NCBI RefSeq assembly: GCF_007751715.1
Contig: NZ_CP036292.1
Coordinates: 3,038,001-3,102,000, forward strand
Direction of reading: 5' to 3'
Source: Rosistilla oblonga
Lineage (GTDB): Bacteria; Planctomycetota; Planctomycetia; Pirellulales; Pirellulaceae
Length of the DNA stretch: 64,000 nucleotides
The position numbers and the translations under genes are program-made. The notes under the pieces are model-generated. The model had not been told where the DNA came from. It saw only the letters and a program-made list of their open reading frames with translations, and did no database searches. Positions 1 through 8,700 of the stretch are shown in pieces; the stretch's first letter is position 1, and every line of letters starts with the position of its first letter.

Positions 1-246
1 ACCGTTGGCACGTTGGATGCCAGCTTGGTCCATCCGCGCGAAGTCTTCCGAGCCGCGATCAAAGACGCGGCGCAGTCGATCGTGTTGGTCCACAATCATC
101 CCTCGGGCGATCCGACTCCCAGTCCCGAGGATTTTGCCGTCACGCGGCGTTTGGAATCGGCCGGCGATACGATCGGGATCGGCGTCCTCGACCACATCGT
201 CTTGGGCCGCCAAGGCCACGTAAGCATCCGCCAAGCCGAAAACTGA
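1..246 (+). CDS. radC: RadC-family JAB-domain protein, C-terminal part (5' end outside window)
   Basis: Frame 1 is open from the first base to a TGA at 244-246, so the start lies outside the window. The 81 visible residues carry the JAMM zinc site HNHPSGDPTPSPED (His-x-His-Pro-Ser-Gly followed by a downstream Asp), and the tail GIGVLDHIVLGRQGHVSIRQ is the usual RadC C-terminus. RadC proteins were historically linked to DNA repair, but their biochemical role is unsettled; the fold is a predicted metal-dependent JAB/MPN domain. The helix-hairpin-helix half expected in a full RadC is not visible. The gene stops just before a repeat field and an IS4 insertion, neither of which disrupts it. Confidence 0.88.
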   Translation, partial: TVGTLDASLVHPREVFRAAIKDAAQSIVLVHNHPSGDPTPSPEDFAVTRRLESAGDTIGIGVLDHIVLGRQGHVSIRQAEN

Positions 247-366
247 AGCCCCATGGTCGCCTTTCGCTCCGCGAAAGTGCGCAGTACGACACCAATCCCC
301 ATACCAGCACGAAGCGCAAGCGAGTGAATGAACCGGTGTGATCGGGGGAAAACACTCGCTTGCGCG
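247..366. repeat. Intergenic repeat field, left of the IS4 element
   Basis: After radC there are two motifs that recur at 1894-2290. One is a palindromic block around CTTTCGCTCCGCGAAAGTGCG (cited here as CGCTCCGCGAAAGTGCG). The other is the block GCACGAAGCGCAAGCGAGTG with its reverse complement CACTCGCTTGCGC. The last eight bases (359-366) are one half of an IS target duplication. No coding potential is credible here. Confidence 0.75.
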
Positions 367-1885
367 TTTTGATGTTGCGCCGATGGATGCTTTGATCAGG
401 CGACGCACCGGTATTCCTGGGATAAAAGCTCAGTGTAGCGTTTCCTCAGTGTGCGGAGGCCGTGGTTGGTTTTTAGCCGTCGCAGATGCCACTGGTGCTC
501 GCGATAGCGAATGCCTACCAACAACGCCTCGCGGACCGTGTAACTGCGAGCGTGCTTCCAGCATTTGCGCTGCCGATCGTCGATTCGGCGATCGGCCAGC
601 TTGCGGCGACGAGTCCATTCCAGATAGCAGAACGTGATCAACACGATCCCCATCCAGCTCTCGACCGCCTCGAAATCTTTGAAGCTGTACTGGTTCATTC
701 CCAGCGTGCTCTTGAGTTCTTTGAAGAACAACTCGATCTGCCAACGTAGACTGTACAGCTCACACACCTGCCGAGCCGACAAGTGCTTTGCATTGGTCAT
801 CAACAACTTCGTCCCTTCACGTTTAATCTTTTTGCCAATCGGCTTACTCGAGGAAAAGACGAGCATGACCATGCCCACATTGTGGACCTCGCTTCTCTCG
901 CTGTGGACGTGATACGTCCGAGTTGACTTCGTCCCGTCGCGGCGGCGTGCCGTTCGATGGCAGGAGGCTCGTCGCTGAGCAGCGCAAGGCCCCGCACCGA
1001 TCGAAAGACGAATGGTTTGGAAACGTGATGCAGGAAGTTGTTCGATTCGCAAACTCACACGAGGCCGCTTGCCGTGCTTCTTTGCAGCGAAGACGCGATT
1101 GGTGTTGACCGGAACGATCCAGAAATAGCCTCGCTCCCGGCAAGCCGCACGCACGCATTTGGCGTCAAATGCGGTGTCTCCGAGCACAATCAGTTCGATG
1201 CCAGCGGGTACTTGTGCGTCGCAAATCAACTGCGCCGCAAGCTGCGCCTGCGTCCGATGTTTGATCTTGTGTGCCTTCGCATAAGGCTTGGTGTAGTACG
1301 GCAGCCACATCGGTACTCGCAATCCGTCAGGAGTCAGCAGCAATGCGAACACGAAACAGTGGCAACTCTTTCGTTGATACTTGTACTTGGTGTAGCGGCG
1401 ATTCTTGGCTGGTCGTCGTTTGGAGTTACCGGTGCTGAAGGTGTTTTCGATGGTCTGGCCGGCAGTGGCGACGAGCGTTGAATCGAGCAGCAGGAGATAG
1501 CGGCCGTTCCAATCCTGATCACGAAGCATCTTCAGTGTGATCGCCGCGAGCAAATCGGCGATCGCCTGCCGGTACCGTTTAAGGAAGCGTCCGGGTTGTG
1601 CCCGATGTCGCGGTTTTCCCTCGATGGCGGAGGCAGCAGACATGCACGAGTTTCGACCGTGCCGCGTAAGAATAGCGATCAAGAATCGCAGCAGCATGCT
1701 TCGAAAGTGAGCAGAAACCTGCGTGTTCGGCAGAAACGACTTGATTGCGGGGAGGGAATCTTCCATGATTGCCATCGGTGAGCTCCTGGGCTTTGTTTGT
1801 GTGGTAACTCACAAACTCAGGATGTCTCACCTCTTTCTGCAATACCAATTCTCGCTAGCAACCCCATCAACGCGCAACATCAAAA
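367..1885 (-). mobile_element. IS4-family insertion sequence, 1519 bp, with 8-bp target duplication
   Basis: The element ends in inverted repeats: TTTTGATGTTGCGC at 367-380 and its exact complement at 1872-1885. It is flanked by the direct repeat CTTGCGCG at 359-366 and 1886-1893. Removing the element and one duplication restores the block ending CTCGCTTGCGCGTCGTGCTA, which exists uninterrupted near 2237-2258. That fixes both the ends and the target. It carries one transposase gene on the minus strand. Confidence 0.9.
396..1775 (-). CDS. IS4-family transposase (DDE type)
   Basis: 459 residues, intact. The first catalytic Asp lies in LLLLDSTLVA (about residue 97), the second in VLGDTAFDAK, and the Glu in YSLRWQIELFFKELKS, which fits the IS4 family Y-x2-R-x3-E-x6-K signature. 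The gene fills almost all of the 1519-bp element and has no frameshift, so the copy could still be active. It would catalyse cut-and-paste transposition. The subgroup within IS4 was not decided; an 8-bp duplication suits some IS4 subgroups and not others. Confidence 0.9.
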   Translation of the reverse strand: MAIMEDSLPAIKSFLPNTQVSAHFRSMLLRFLIAILTRHGRNSCMSAASAIEGKPRHRAQPGRFLKRYRQAIADLLAAITLKMLRDQDWNGRYLLLLDSTLVATAGQTIENTFSTGNSKRRPAKNRRYTKYKYQRKSCHCFVFALLLTPDGLRVPMWLPYYTKPYAKAHKIKHRTQAQLAAQLICDAQVPAGIELIVLGDTAFDAKCVRAACRERGYFWIVPVNTNRVFAAKKHGKRPRVSLRIEQLPASRFQTIRLSIGAGPCAAQRRASCHRTARRRDGTKSTRTYHVHSERSEVHNVGMVMLVFSSSKPIGKKIKREGTKLLMTNAKHLSARQVCELYSLRWQIELFFKELKSTLGMNQYSFKDFEAVESWMGIVLITFCYLEWTRRRKLADRRIDDRQRKCWKHARSYTVREALLVGIRYREHQWHLRRLKTNHGLRTLRKRYTELLSQEYRCVA

Positions 1886-2290
1886 CTTGCGCGTCGTGCT
1901 AGTATGGCCGCGCTTGAGCGCACTTTCGCGGAGCGAAAGGCGACACTTGCAAGAAGCGCAAGCCAGTGATCGAACGGGGGGATCGTGGGAAAAACACTCG
2001 CTTGCGCTTCGTGCTAGTATGGTCGCGCTCGAGCGCACTTTCGCGGAGCGAAAGGCGACACTTGCCGCCAAGTCGAAAATTGAAGACCGATGGTCGCCTT
2101 TCGCTCCGCGAAAGTGCGCAGTGCACCCTGCTCCCCAAGTCCCAATACCAGCACGAAGCGCAAGCGAGTGAATAATCGAAGATACTAGCACGAAGCGCAA
2201 GCGAGTGATCGAACGGGGTTGATCGTTGGGAAAACACTCGCTTGCGCGTCGTGCTAGTATGGCCGTGCTCGTATCTTCGCGCTCGGCAAC
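1886..2290. repeat. Intergenic repeat field, right of the IS4 element
   Basis: Alternating direct and inverted copies of two motifs: GCACGAAGCGCAAGCGAGTG (copies near 2154 and 2190, complements near 1997 and 2238) and the palindromic GCGCACTTTCGCGGAGCGAA (near 1917 and 2035, complement near 2094). Many small open frames here are by-products of the repeats. No gene is supported. Confidence 0.75.
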
Positions 2291-2298
2291 TTCGAGCG

Positions 2299-3861
2299 CT
2301 ACGGCAATTGAGGAGGTAACGGGGCGCCGGCGTCGTCGACCGGGTAAACCGCTTCGTGTGCGACCAGCGCGTCGATCAAGCCTTGCATCATCCGCTTCAG
2401 CTCTTGCGGATGCGACTTCGCGAGGTTCGTCGATTCAAACGGGTCGTCGGCCAGATTGAACAACTCGTAATTGCCATCTTCGAACTGGATGAAACCGCCG
2501 GTCGTCGGTTCGTTGGGGAGCGTGTGATAGACAACTTTCCAGTCGCCGTCGCGCCACGAGGTGAAATAGTTGCTGCGATGCGGTCCGTGCGGATAGTGCA
2601 TCAAAAACTGTTCCTTCCGTTGCGGATCGGGCTTGCCGGTCAACAGCTTCTGTAAACTCAAACCGTCGACCGTGTGATCCTTCGGCGCCGCGGCGCCGGC
2701 GACGTCGAGGATCGTCGGCAGCAGATCGGTTACGTCGGCGACCTGACTCTGAATCGCTCCGGCGGGAATCTGCCATTGCTGCTGCAGCGGATTCGCTGGA
2801 TCGGACTTCGCCCAGGCGGCGATAAACGGGACGCGCATCCCGCCTTCATAATGAGCACCCTTCTTGCCTCTCAGCGGCGCGGCGCACGCGACTTCGTGCT
2901 GATGCCCAAGAGGAGCGTCCGAGCCGTTGTCGCCCAAGAAGAAGACAAGCGTCTCCTCGGCGATCCCCAGTTGTTCCAATTGGTCCAACATATCGCCGAG
3001 CGATTTGTCCATCCCTTCGATCAACGTGGCAAACGCCTGGGCTTTCGCGGGCTTGCCCGAGTCTTTGTAGTTGGCGGCGAAGCGTGGATCGGAATCGAAC
3101 GGTGCATGGACCGCGTAGTGTGAGAAGTACAGGTAGAACGGTATGTTGTCGCGAACCGCTTGCGCAACCAACGGCTTCGCCTCCAACGTCAACGCCTCGG
3201 TCAAAAACGTATCGCTGCCGTGGTACTTCTCTAACCCCGGGACCGCGTGGTGCTTGCGTTTGGTTTGGTGGCCGTAGCTTTTTTCGCCGTAGTAGCTGCC
3301 GGGTGCACCAAACGCTGCGCCGGCGACGTTGATCTCGAAACCAAGGTTCGCCGGATCGGCACCCTCGTGTCCTTCGGGAGCGAAGTGGGCTTTGCCGATA
3401 TGGATCGTCCGGTATCCGTTGTCGCTCAAGATCCCCGGCAGCGTGACGTCTTGCGGGCTCAATCCGTCCCAATCCCATCGTGGTGCACCGTGTGGACCGG
3501 CATTGTTTTTCTGAGGGTTGATCCAGTTGGTCGCTCGATGGCGAGCCGCGTTTTGCCCGGTCATGATCGAGATCCGCGTCGGCGAACAAACGCTCATCGC
3601 ATAAAACTGGTTGAACCGAATCCCTCGCTCCGCCAACCGCTGCATGCTTGGCGTGCGATAGAAGTCATTTAAAGGATACCGCTGCGGCTGGCCCGCTTCG
3701 TCGGTAAGAAACGGTACCGACGTATCCATGATCCCCATGTCGTCGACCAGGAAGACGATGATGTTCGGGCGTTTGGCGGCGACGTTTTCGTCGGCGGCAA
3801 TCGCTGGTCCAGCGAACAACAGCAGAACGAACAGGCCGAGGGGTGCAGCTGATTTTGGCAT
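2299..3861 (-). CDS. Secreted sulfatase (arylsulfatase-type)
   Basis: 520 residues, about the usual length for the family. An N-terminal signal peptide (MPKSAAPLGLFVLLLFAGPAIA) is followed by the metal-site start NIIVFLVDDMG (Asp-Asp) and the formylglycine motif CSPTRISIMTG near residue 92, whose Cys would be matured to formylglycine. Further conserved blocks are HIGKAHF, FFLGDNGSD and a basic C-terminal region. It would hydrolyse sulfate esters, probably of algal or other sulfated polysaccharides, in the periplasm or outside the cell; the substrate cannot be read from sequence. It lies 166 bp downstream of a same-strand NHL-propeller gene (4028-4885), so cotranscription is possible. Confidence 0.93.
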   Translation of the reverse strand: MPKSAAPLGLFVLLLFAGPAIAADENVAAKRPNIIVFLVDDMGIMDTSVPFLTDEAGQPQRYPLNDFYRTPSMQRLAERGIRFNQFYAMSVCSPTRISIMTGQNAARHRATNWINPQKNNAGPHGAPRWDWDGLSPQDVTLPGILSDNGYRTIHIGKAHFAPEGHEGADPANLGFEINVAGAAFGAPGSYYGEKSYGHQTKRKHHAVPGLEKYHGSDTFLTEALTLEAKPLVAQAVRDNIPFYLYFSHYAVHAPFDSDPRFAANYKDSGKPAKAQAFATLIEGMDKSLGDMLDQLEQLGIAEETLVFFLGDNGSDAPLGHQHEVACAAPLRGKKGAHYEGGMRVPFIAAWAKSDPANPLQQQWQIPAGAIQSQVADVTDLLPTILDVAGAAAPKDHTVDGLSLQKLLTGKPDPQRKEQFLMHYPHGPHRSNYFTSWRDGDWKVVYHTLPNEPTTGGFIQFEDGNYELFNLADDPFESTNLAKSHPQELKRMMQGLIDALVAHEAVYPVDDAGAPLPPQLP

Positions 3862-4027
3862 CGATTGGATTTCCGGCGGTGATAAAACGTGGAAGGCTTC
3901 GAAGCGGCCAAGGAGAGATTGTCGTCTAGTTTAATCGGCTGGGGCGAGCGATTCGCGCGTCGCCTGCCAAACGTCGGCAGAAGACGGTGGTCGCCCTCGG
4001 ACTGGGCGGCAACGCACATCGACTTCG

Positions 4028-4885
4028 TTAGTCTTTGATCAGTGGCGTGATCTGTTTACTGTCGATGGCGATCTTATATATGTTCTTCGCGTGCGGATCG
4101 GCGACGAACAGGTTCCCCTCGTGGATCGCGAGTCCAACGGGATTGATCAGCGGCGGGCCAGTCAACCATTGTTCCGGTTTGCCGCCAGCGGGAATCCGCC
4201 AAATCGCTTTGGCATATCCGTCGGTGACAAACGCGTCTCCCGAATCGGTGACGACAACGTTGTGCGGGAATTGAAACGGGCGATCGCTGACGACCGGCGT
4301 CGCTTTGCCCGCCGAATCGATCCGCACCAATTGGTCCTTGTCCTGCGTGACAGCCCACAACTGGCCTTGGGGATCGAGGCTCAGCCCCCGCGTGTTGACC
4401 TGCGCGAATGTTTCGACTTTGCCCCCGGCCAAGGGAAAGCGGACGATTGTCCGCGTCTCCAAATCGGCGACGTAGACGTTTTCGTCGGCATCGACGGCGA
4501 TGCTCATCGGGATTCCGATCCCGCCGGCCGTCAATGGCTTCGGTTCGCCGCCAGCCGCTGCGATTCGATAGACCTCGCGAGTCGGCGTGTCGCCGATCAA
4601 CAAGTCACCATCGGGAAGGATCGCGACGCACCGCGGTCGGTTCAGCGGTTTGCGAATCCATTTCGATCCGCGGACGAAGAGCGTCGGCTGGCCCTCGGCT
4701 GACAACTTCCAAACGCCCGGCAGATCGAGATCGACAACGTACGACTCCGCCGCATCGACTGCGATTGCTAGCGGGTACTTCGGCCGGCTGGGTGTCTCCT
4801 CGTCGACGGTTTCTTCTGCGGACAAACCACCGAGCAGTACGACCGACAGGGCGGCTACTTGAGCGAAAGTGCAGGCGAATCTCAT
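4028..4885 (-). CDS. Secreted NHL/SMP-30-like beta-propeller protein
   Basis: 285 residues from the ATG at 4885. The reading frame extends upstream to 4981, but the signal peptide MRFACTFAQVAALSVVLLGG begins at 4885, which decides the start. About five blades repeat the pattern 'DGDLLIGDTPTREVYRI', 'DENVYVADLETRTIVRFPL', 'QGQLWAVTQ', 'GDAFVTDGYAKAIWRIP' and 'GNLFVADPHAKNIYKI', as in NHL or gluconolactonase-like propellers. An enzymatic role is not shown; it may be a binding or lactonase-like protein. It is followed on the same strand by a sulfatase. Confidence 0.8.
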   Translation of the reverse strand: MRFACTFAQVAALSVVLLGGLSAEETVDEETPSRPKYPLAIAVDAAESYVVDLDLPGVWKLSAEGQPTLFVRGSKWIRKPLNRPRCVAILPDGDLLIGDTPTREVYRIAAAGGEPKPLTAGGIGIPMSIAVDADENVYVADLETRTIVRFPLAGGKVETFAQVNTRGLSLDPQGQLWAVTQDKDQLVRIDSAGKATPVVSDRPFQFPHNVVVTDSGDAFVTDGYAKAIWRIPAGGKPEQWLTGPPLINPVGLAIHEGNLFVADPHAKNIYKIAIDSKQITPLIKD

Positions 4886-5060
4886 GCGATCAGCGGTCCT
4901 GTGTGAAGATGTGACGGTTAGGGGAATCTTGACGAATTTAACGATTTTACTGAATGAGCAGAGTTTGCCGCCCGATAACACATAAACAGCTTTCTATCAT
5001 TCCAGCGGACCGCCGCGCTTTGCGACAACGCTCGGAAGTCAGAACTTTAGGTTTGTTAAT

Positions 5061-6518
5061 ATGATCACGACTCAACCGCTTTCTCGAATCCAGTGCTCGC
5101 TCGCTCTGGCGTTTGCCTTGATTCTAACGAATCTCGCGACCGCTGCCGAGGATCAAACGGTTCCAACGAACAGCTTGCGTGCACCGGTCAAACCGAAACA
5201 AACTTGGGTCCCCGAAGCGAGTCCGGCAGCCGAAGCGGCCGCCGCGCCGCAGACGGTCGAACCACCAGCCGAAGCGCAGACGCTGGTTTCGCATCCCCAG
5301 CAACCGACCAACGCTCGGCGACAATACGCTCCCGCACCGCAACCGGCTCGCGTCGGCAGCGGCGCGGCCAGCTCGCGCCCGAACACGGCGGTCCGTCGCC
5401 CCGCGGCAAAACCCAATTCACCGAACTGGTTGGGCGTCAAACAGGTCGGCTACAACGAACATTATATCCCCGGCGATGCTGGGATTTACGTCGAAGGCGC
5501 TCCGTCGTGCGGTTGCGATTCGTGCAGCGGCGGAATCGGCATGGCTTACGATCCGGGCTGCGGTTTTGAACCCAGTTGTGGTTTTGAACCGAGCTGTGGA
5601 TTCGAAGGGGCCGGGTGCACCGGCGACGCCTGCGGAATCGGTTGCGGATGCAACGCCTGCGTCGAACCTGGCTGCCCTCCTTGCGATCCGTTTGGATGGT
5701 GGGATTGGCGACGAACCGAATTTTTCGTCGGCGTGCAAGGCTTCAAAGGACCACCCAACTTCGCTTCGGGCAACACCGCCGGGCAGCGCGACGGATCGGC
5801 CAGCTTCGGTTTTCACCAAGGCTTCAACATGGGCCGGCCGCTGTACTTCATCGGTTGCGGTGAGTTCGGTTGGCAGTTCGGTTTGCGAGCGACGCAGAGC
5901 AATCTGAGCGGAGCGGAATTTACGACCGACGAGCGAACCCAGCTGTTCCTGACCGGTGGCGTCTATCGCCGCGTCGATTGCGGATGGCAGGGTGGCGTGG
6001 TCGTCGATTACCTGAGCGATCAATGGTACTACGACGTCGATCTGCTGCAGATTCGCGGCGAGCTGAGCTGGAAGGTTTCGCCGGTCAACGAGTTTGGTTT
6101 CCGCTTGACGCAGAGCACGCAGACCAGCGGTTCGGTTGCCCAGTTGTTAAACGATGCGGGCGTCAACACGACCACCGAAGCTGGCTTTTTGGCGACCGAT
6201 CAGTATCGGTTCTTCCACCGCCGCACGATGGGCAACGGAGTCGAAGTCGAAGGCAACGTCGGCTTCAGCGGCAGCTCCGACGTGCTGCTTGGTGCGTCGT
6301 TCGACGTTCCGATGGGCCGCTGCTTGGAACTGCGAACCGGATTTGACTACTTGATTCCCGACGATGGCTCTTCGGCCGGCGGAAATCAAGAGGAAGGTTG
6401 GAACCTGGGGATCTCGTTTGTCTGGACTCCAGGCGGCCGAATCGCCGGCGGACGCGACTACTACCGACCGCTGTTTAACGTCGCCGACAACGGCAGTTTC
6501 ATGGTCGACCGTCGCTAG
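5061..6518 (+). CDS. Cys-rich, probably outer-membrane-associated planctomycete protein
   Basis: 485 residues with a signal peptide (cleavage likely after LILTNLATAA). Residues about 30-140 are a low-complexity Pro/Ala/Gln linker. A Cys/Gly-rich stretch follows (about 148-210) containing three near-tandem GCGFEPS-type units. The C-terminal 270 residues are rich in aromatic and Gly residues with alternating polarity (FGWQFGLRATQSNLSGAEF, WNLGISFVWTPGGR), as in beta-barrel proteins. I do not recognise a named enzyme family. Envelope location is inferred from the signal peptide and barrel-like pattern. The clustered cysteines could form disulfides or bind metal. Confidence 0.7.
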   Translation: MITTQPLSRIQCSLALAFALILTNLATAAEDQTVPTNSLRAPVKPKQTWVPEASPAAEAAAAPQTVEPPAEAQTLVSHPQQPTNARRQYAPAPQPARVGSGAASSRPNTAVRRPAAKPNSPNWLGVKQVGYNEHYIPGDAGIYVEGAPSCGCDSCSGGIGMAYDPGCGFEPSCGFEPSCGFEGAGCTGDACGIGCGCNACVEPGCPPCDPFGWWDWRRTEFFVGVQGFKGPPNFASGNTAGQRDGSASFGFHQGFNMGRPLYFIGCGEFGWQFGLRATQSNLSGAEFTTDERTQLFLTGGVYRRVDCGWQGGVVVDYLSDQWYYDVDLLQIRGELSWKVSPVNEFGFRLTQSTQTSGSVAQLLNDAGVNTTTEAGFLATDQYRFFHRRTMGNGVEVEGNVGFSGSSDVLLGASFDVPMGRCLELRTGFDYLIPDDGSSAGGNQEEGWNLGISFVWTPGGRIAGGRDYYRPLFNVADNGSFMVDRR

Positions 6519-6545
6519 CGTTTCATCCACATTTGAATTTAGGTA

Positions 6546-6605
6546 GTGGACGAGGTCACGAGTCCTTTCGCGCCAGAGATTATGGGGACTCGTGACCTCG
6601 TCCAC
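6546..6605. repeat. Perfect 20-bp inverted repeat (hairpin) after the Cys-rich protein gene
   Basis: GTGGACGAGGTCACGAGTCC at 6546-6565 pairs exactly with 6586-6605 around a 20-nt loop. There is no T-run, so it is not a classical intrinsic terminator, though it could end or protect the upstream transcript. A related hairpin (left arm with GCT in place of GTC) occurs at 36489-36549, where an IS has cut its right arm. Confidence 0.75.
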
Positions 6606-6720
6606 CACCATCAGTCCGAAAATCAAAGATTGACAAACCACGAGGTCGGCCGTGGTATTCGAATCGACCAGAATTCTACGTCGAGTCGAATCGGACTCCC
6701 TCGATCGTCTTCAAATCTTC

Positions 6721-6936
6721 TCAGCCGGCGCGGCGAGCGTCGGCGCGGCGGCTATGCACAACGGTGATTGCTGCCACAGCGGCGATCGCGACAACAGCCG
6801 CCCAACCGATGTGTGCTCCACTGGTCAGGTAGTGCAATGCCGGAGCGGTTTCGCTGGCGACCGATCCGTGACCGGGATGAGCGAACAACGTCGATGGGAT
6901 CAGGATAGCGGTGGTCAGGGTCAGCAATGGACGCAT
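6721..6936 (-). CDS. Small secreted or membrane protein with HPGHGS motif
   Basis: 71 residues from the ATG at 6936, which places a signal-like segment (MRPLLTLTTAILIPSTLFA) at the start; the frame is open 15 codons further upstream without a signal. The mature part begins HPGHGS, then ALHYLTSGAHIGWA, then one hydrophobic helix (WAAVVAIAAVAAITVV) and a basic tail. His-rich HPGH starts are common in small proteins linked to metal transport (HupE/UreJ-like), but this protein is far too short to be a permease and nothing next to it is a transporter. Function unknown. Confidence 0.55.
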   Translation of the reverse strand: MRPLLTLTTAILIPSTLFAHPGHGSVASETAPALHYLTSGAHIGWAAVVAIAAVAAITVVHSRRADARRAG

Positions 6937-7136
6937 CGGAATTCTCTTGGGTTGGTTGACGGCATCGACGCGCGTTTGCATGCGTCTGAAATGATTGATG
7001 AATGATGTCGTTCGGAAACGCCGGCTCGCGGCATCCCGTTAAGTGTTAGCAATCGCTTCGGGGGCGGCACAAACCGCTGATCTTATTGAACTATCAGCCG
7101 CAGCGTTAACCTGCGGTTTGCTGGCACATCCGGACG

Positions 7137-7262
7137 CTAGCAGCTTGTCGGTTTGATCAGCCGTTTGGGCGTTAGCCCCGGTTCCGCTGCCACTAAACCG
7201 GGGCTAACGCCCAAACGGCTAATGCAAGGAAGCTCGTTGTGACTAAACCGACAAGCTGCTAG
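7137..7262. repeat. Palindromic element copy 1, flanked by CTAG
   Basis: 126 bp including flanking CTAG at both ends (7137-7140 and 7259-7262). The ends are inverted (AGCTTGTCGGTTT and AAACCGACAAGCT), and a long inner hairpin pairs AGCCGTTTGGGCGTTAGCCC with its complement. Copies 2 and 3 are at 11108-11232 and 28685-28810. No open frame inside. It behaves like a MITE with a 4-bp CTAG target duplication. The rest of the 6937-7440 gap shows no gene. Confidence 0.8.
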
Positions 7263-7440
7263 TGCGTGCCGGTTAATACGGCTGAACTCGATCACCGCTG
7301 CAGCGGGAACCGCTTCGCAACATTCGCCGCAAACGATAACATAGGCTCAAGCCGACCGTTATAGCGAGTTGGTCGCGTTTGCCCAGTGGATGTGTTGTCG
7401 CGACCCCGCTTGCGACCTCGATCCTGGGAACCACCAAACC

Positions 7441-8415
7441 ATGTCAGCCACCGAACTCCGCCCCTTGGGACAAACCGATATCCGGGTCTCTCCCGTCGCG
7501 ATGGGCTGCTGGCCGATCGCCGGAATGACCAGTCTAGAGGTGAACGATCCCGACAGCTTGGCGACGCTTGATGCCGCCTTCGACGCCGGCATCAACTTCT
7601 TCGACACCGCGTATTGTTACGGTGCCAACGGCGAGAGCGAACGGTTGATCGGCCGCGGTTTGGGAAATCGCCGCGACCAAATCGTGATCGCGACCAAAGG
7701 CGGAATCGCTTGGGACGCCGATGGCCAACGCGTCCAAGACGCTTCCCCCGCGACGCTTCGACGGCAGTGCGACGAGAGCCTGCAGCGACTGGGAACCGAC
7801 CGCGTCGAACTGCTCTATCTGCACGGCCCCGATCCGGATGTTCCCGTGGCCGAATCGGCGGGCGAACTGAAACGTTTGATGGACGCCGGCAAGACCCGCA
7901 GCGTCGGCGTTTCGAACTTTAACGTCGAACAATTGGAAGAGTTTCACGCGGTCTGCCCGCTCTCCGCCGTTCAGCCTCATTTCAATATGCTGCAGCAGGA
8001 GATCACTCACGACATCCTGCCCTGGTGCGAAGCCAACGGCGCTTCGGCGATCATCTATTGGCCGCTGATGAAGGGGCTGTTGGCGGGCAAATTGTCCCGC
8101 GACCACCAGTTCGCTCCCGGCGATGGCCGCGCGAAGTACCCGATGTTCCAGGGGGAGGAGTGGCAGAAGAATCAAGACTTTGTCGACGCGCTACGCCAAT
8201 TGGCGCTCGAGATCGGCCGAACCGTTTCGGACGTGGTGATCAATTGGACGATTCATCATCCGGGGATCACCGCAGCGCTTTGTGGAGCCAAGCGGCCGTA
8301 TCAAATCACCGAGACCGCAGCGGCACTCTCGTGGCGATTGTCAGCTGACCAAAGGGCAAGGATCGACCAAGCGATCGCCGACCGCGGCCCGGCAGCCGGA
8401 CGATCGGCTGTCTAA
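7441..8415 (+). CDS. Aldo/keto reductase
   Basis: 324 residues from the ATG at 7441; the frame is open further upstream, but the family N-terminus (LRPLGQTDIRVSPVAMGCW) begins here. The catalytic tetrad is visible: Asp in FFDTAYCYG, Tyr of the same block, Lys in IVIATKGG and His in LLYLHGPD. The block VGVSNFNVEQLEEF and a C-terminal NADP-binding region (VVINWTIHHPGITAALCGAKRPYQ) complete the fold. It would reduce an aldehyde or ketone with NAD(P)H in the cytoplasm; the substrate is unknown. It stands alone, with a cysteine-desulfurase-like gene 285 bp downstream. Confidence 0.92.
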   Translation: MSATELRPLGQTDIRVSPVAMGCWPIAGMTSLEVNDPDSLATLDAAFDAGINFFDTAYCYGANGESERLIGRGLGNRRDQIVIATKGGIAWDADGQRVQDASPATLRRQCDESLQRLGTDRVELLYLHGPDPDVPVAESAGELKRLMDAGKTRSVGVSNFNVEQLEEFHAVCPLSAVQPHFNMLQQEITHDILPWCEANGASAIIYWPLMKGLLAGKLSRDHQFAPGDGRAKYPMFQGEEWQKNQDFVDALRQLALEIGRTVSDVVINWTIHHPGITAALCGAKRPYQITETAAALSWRLSADQRARIDQAIADRGPAAGRSAV

Positions 8416-8562
8416 CCAGCCGCTTCAATCGGTACAATCGCGTTGCTGTTTCGCGGAAACTGTCGCTCTGCCAGTCGGCCGCAACGATCACCGAATCGCT
8501 CTATCTTAACATGGGGCTACCGGGGCGAATTCGTCGCTCCGCTTCCAGTGCAAATCGGCGAA

Positions 8563-8633
8563 GGTATCCCCCGCCACGCGCTGCCGTCCGGTTTTTCAAG
8601 CGAACCGGACGCTAGCCCGTGGCGGCTGGTACC
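8563..8633. repeat. GCCACGCG...CCGGACG hairpin without insertion
   Basis: GGTATCCCCCGCCACGCGC and GTCCGG pair, imperfectly, with CCGGACGCTAGC and CGTGGCGGCTGGTACC across a short loop. It is the same core hairpin that in other places (7130, 11100, 28680) is interrupted at CTAG by the palindromic element. It lies upstream of the desulfurase-like gene, inside a stretch that is open in its frame but is probably leader DNA. Confidence 0.65.
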
Positions 8634-8700
8634 CGATCCTAAAAACGATTTTCCCTGGCCCCGATTCGCATCGTTTTTGGTTGACGAGGTCACAGTTCCC

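Noticed and set aside
6546-6605. Intrinsic terminator for the Cys-rich protein gene
   Set aside because: The stem is perfect but no T-run follows and the loop is 20 nt, so it was recorded only as an inverted repeat.
8443-8700. Upstream extension of the desulfurase-like frame
   Set aside because: It translates a hairpin repeat and leader DNA; family similarity begins only at 8701, so it was not counted as coding.
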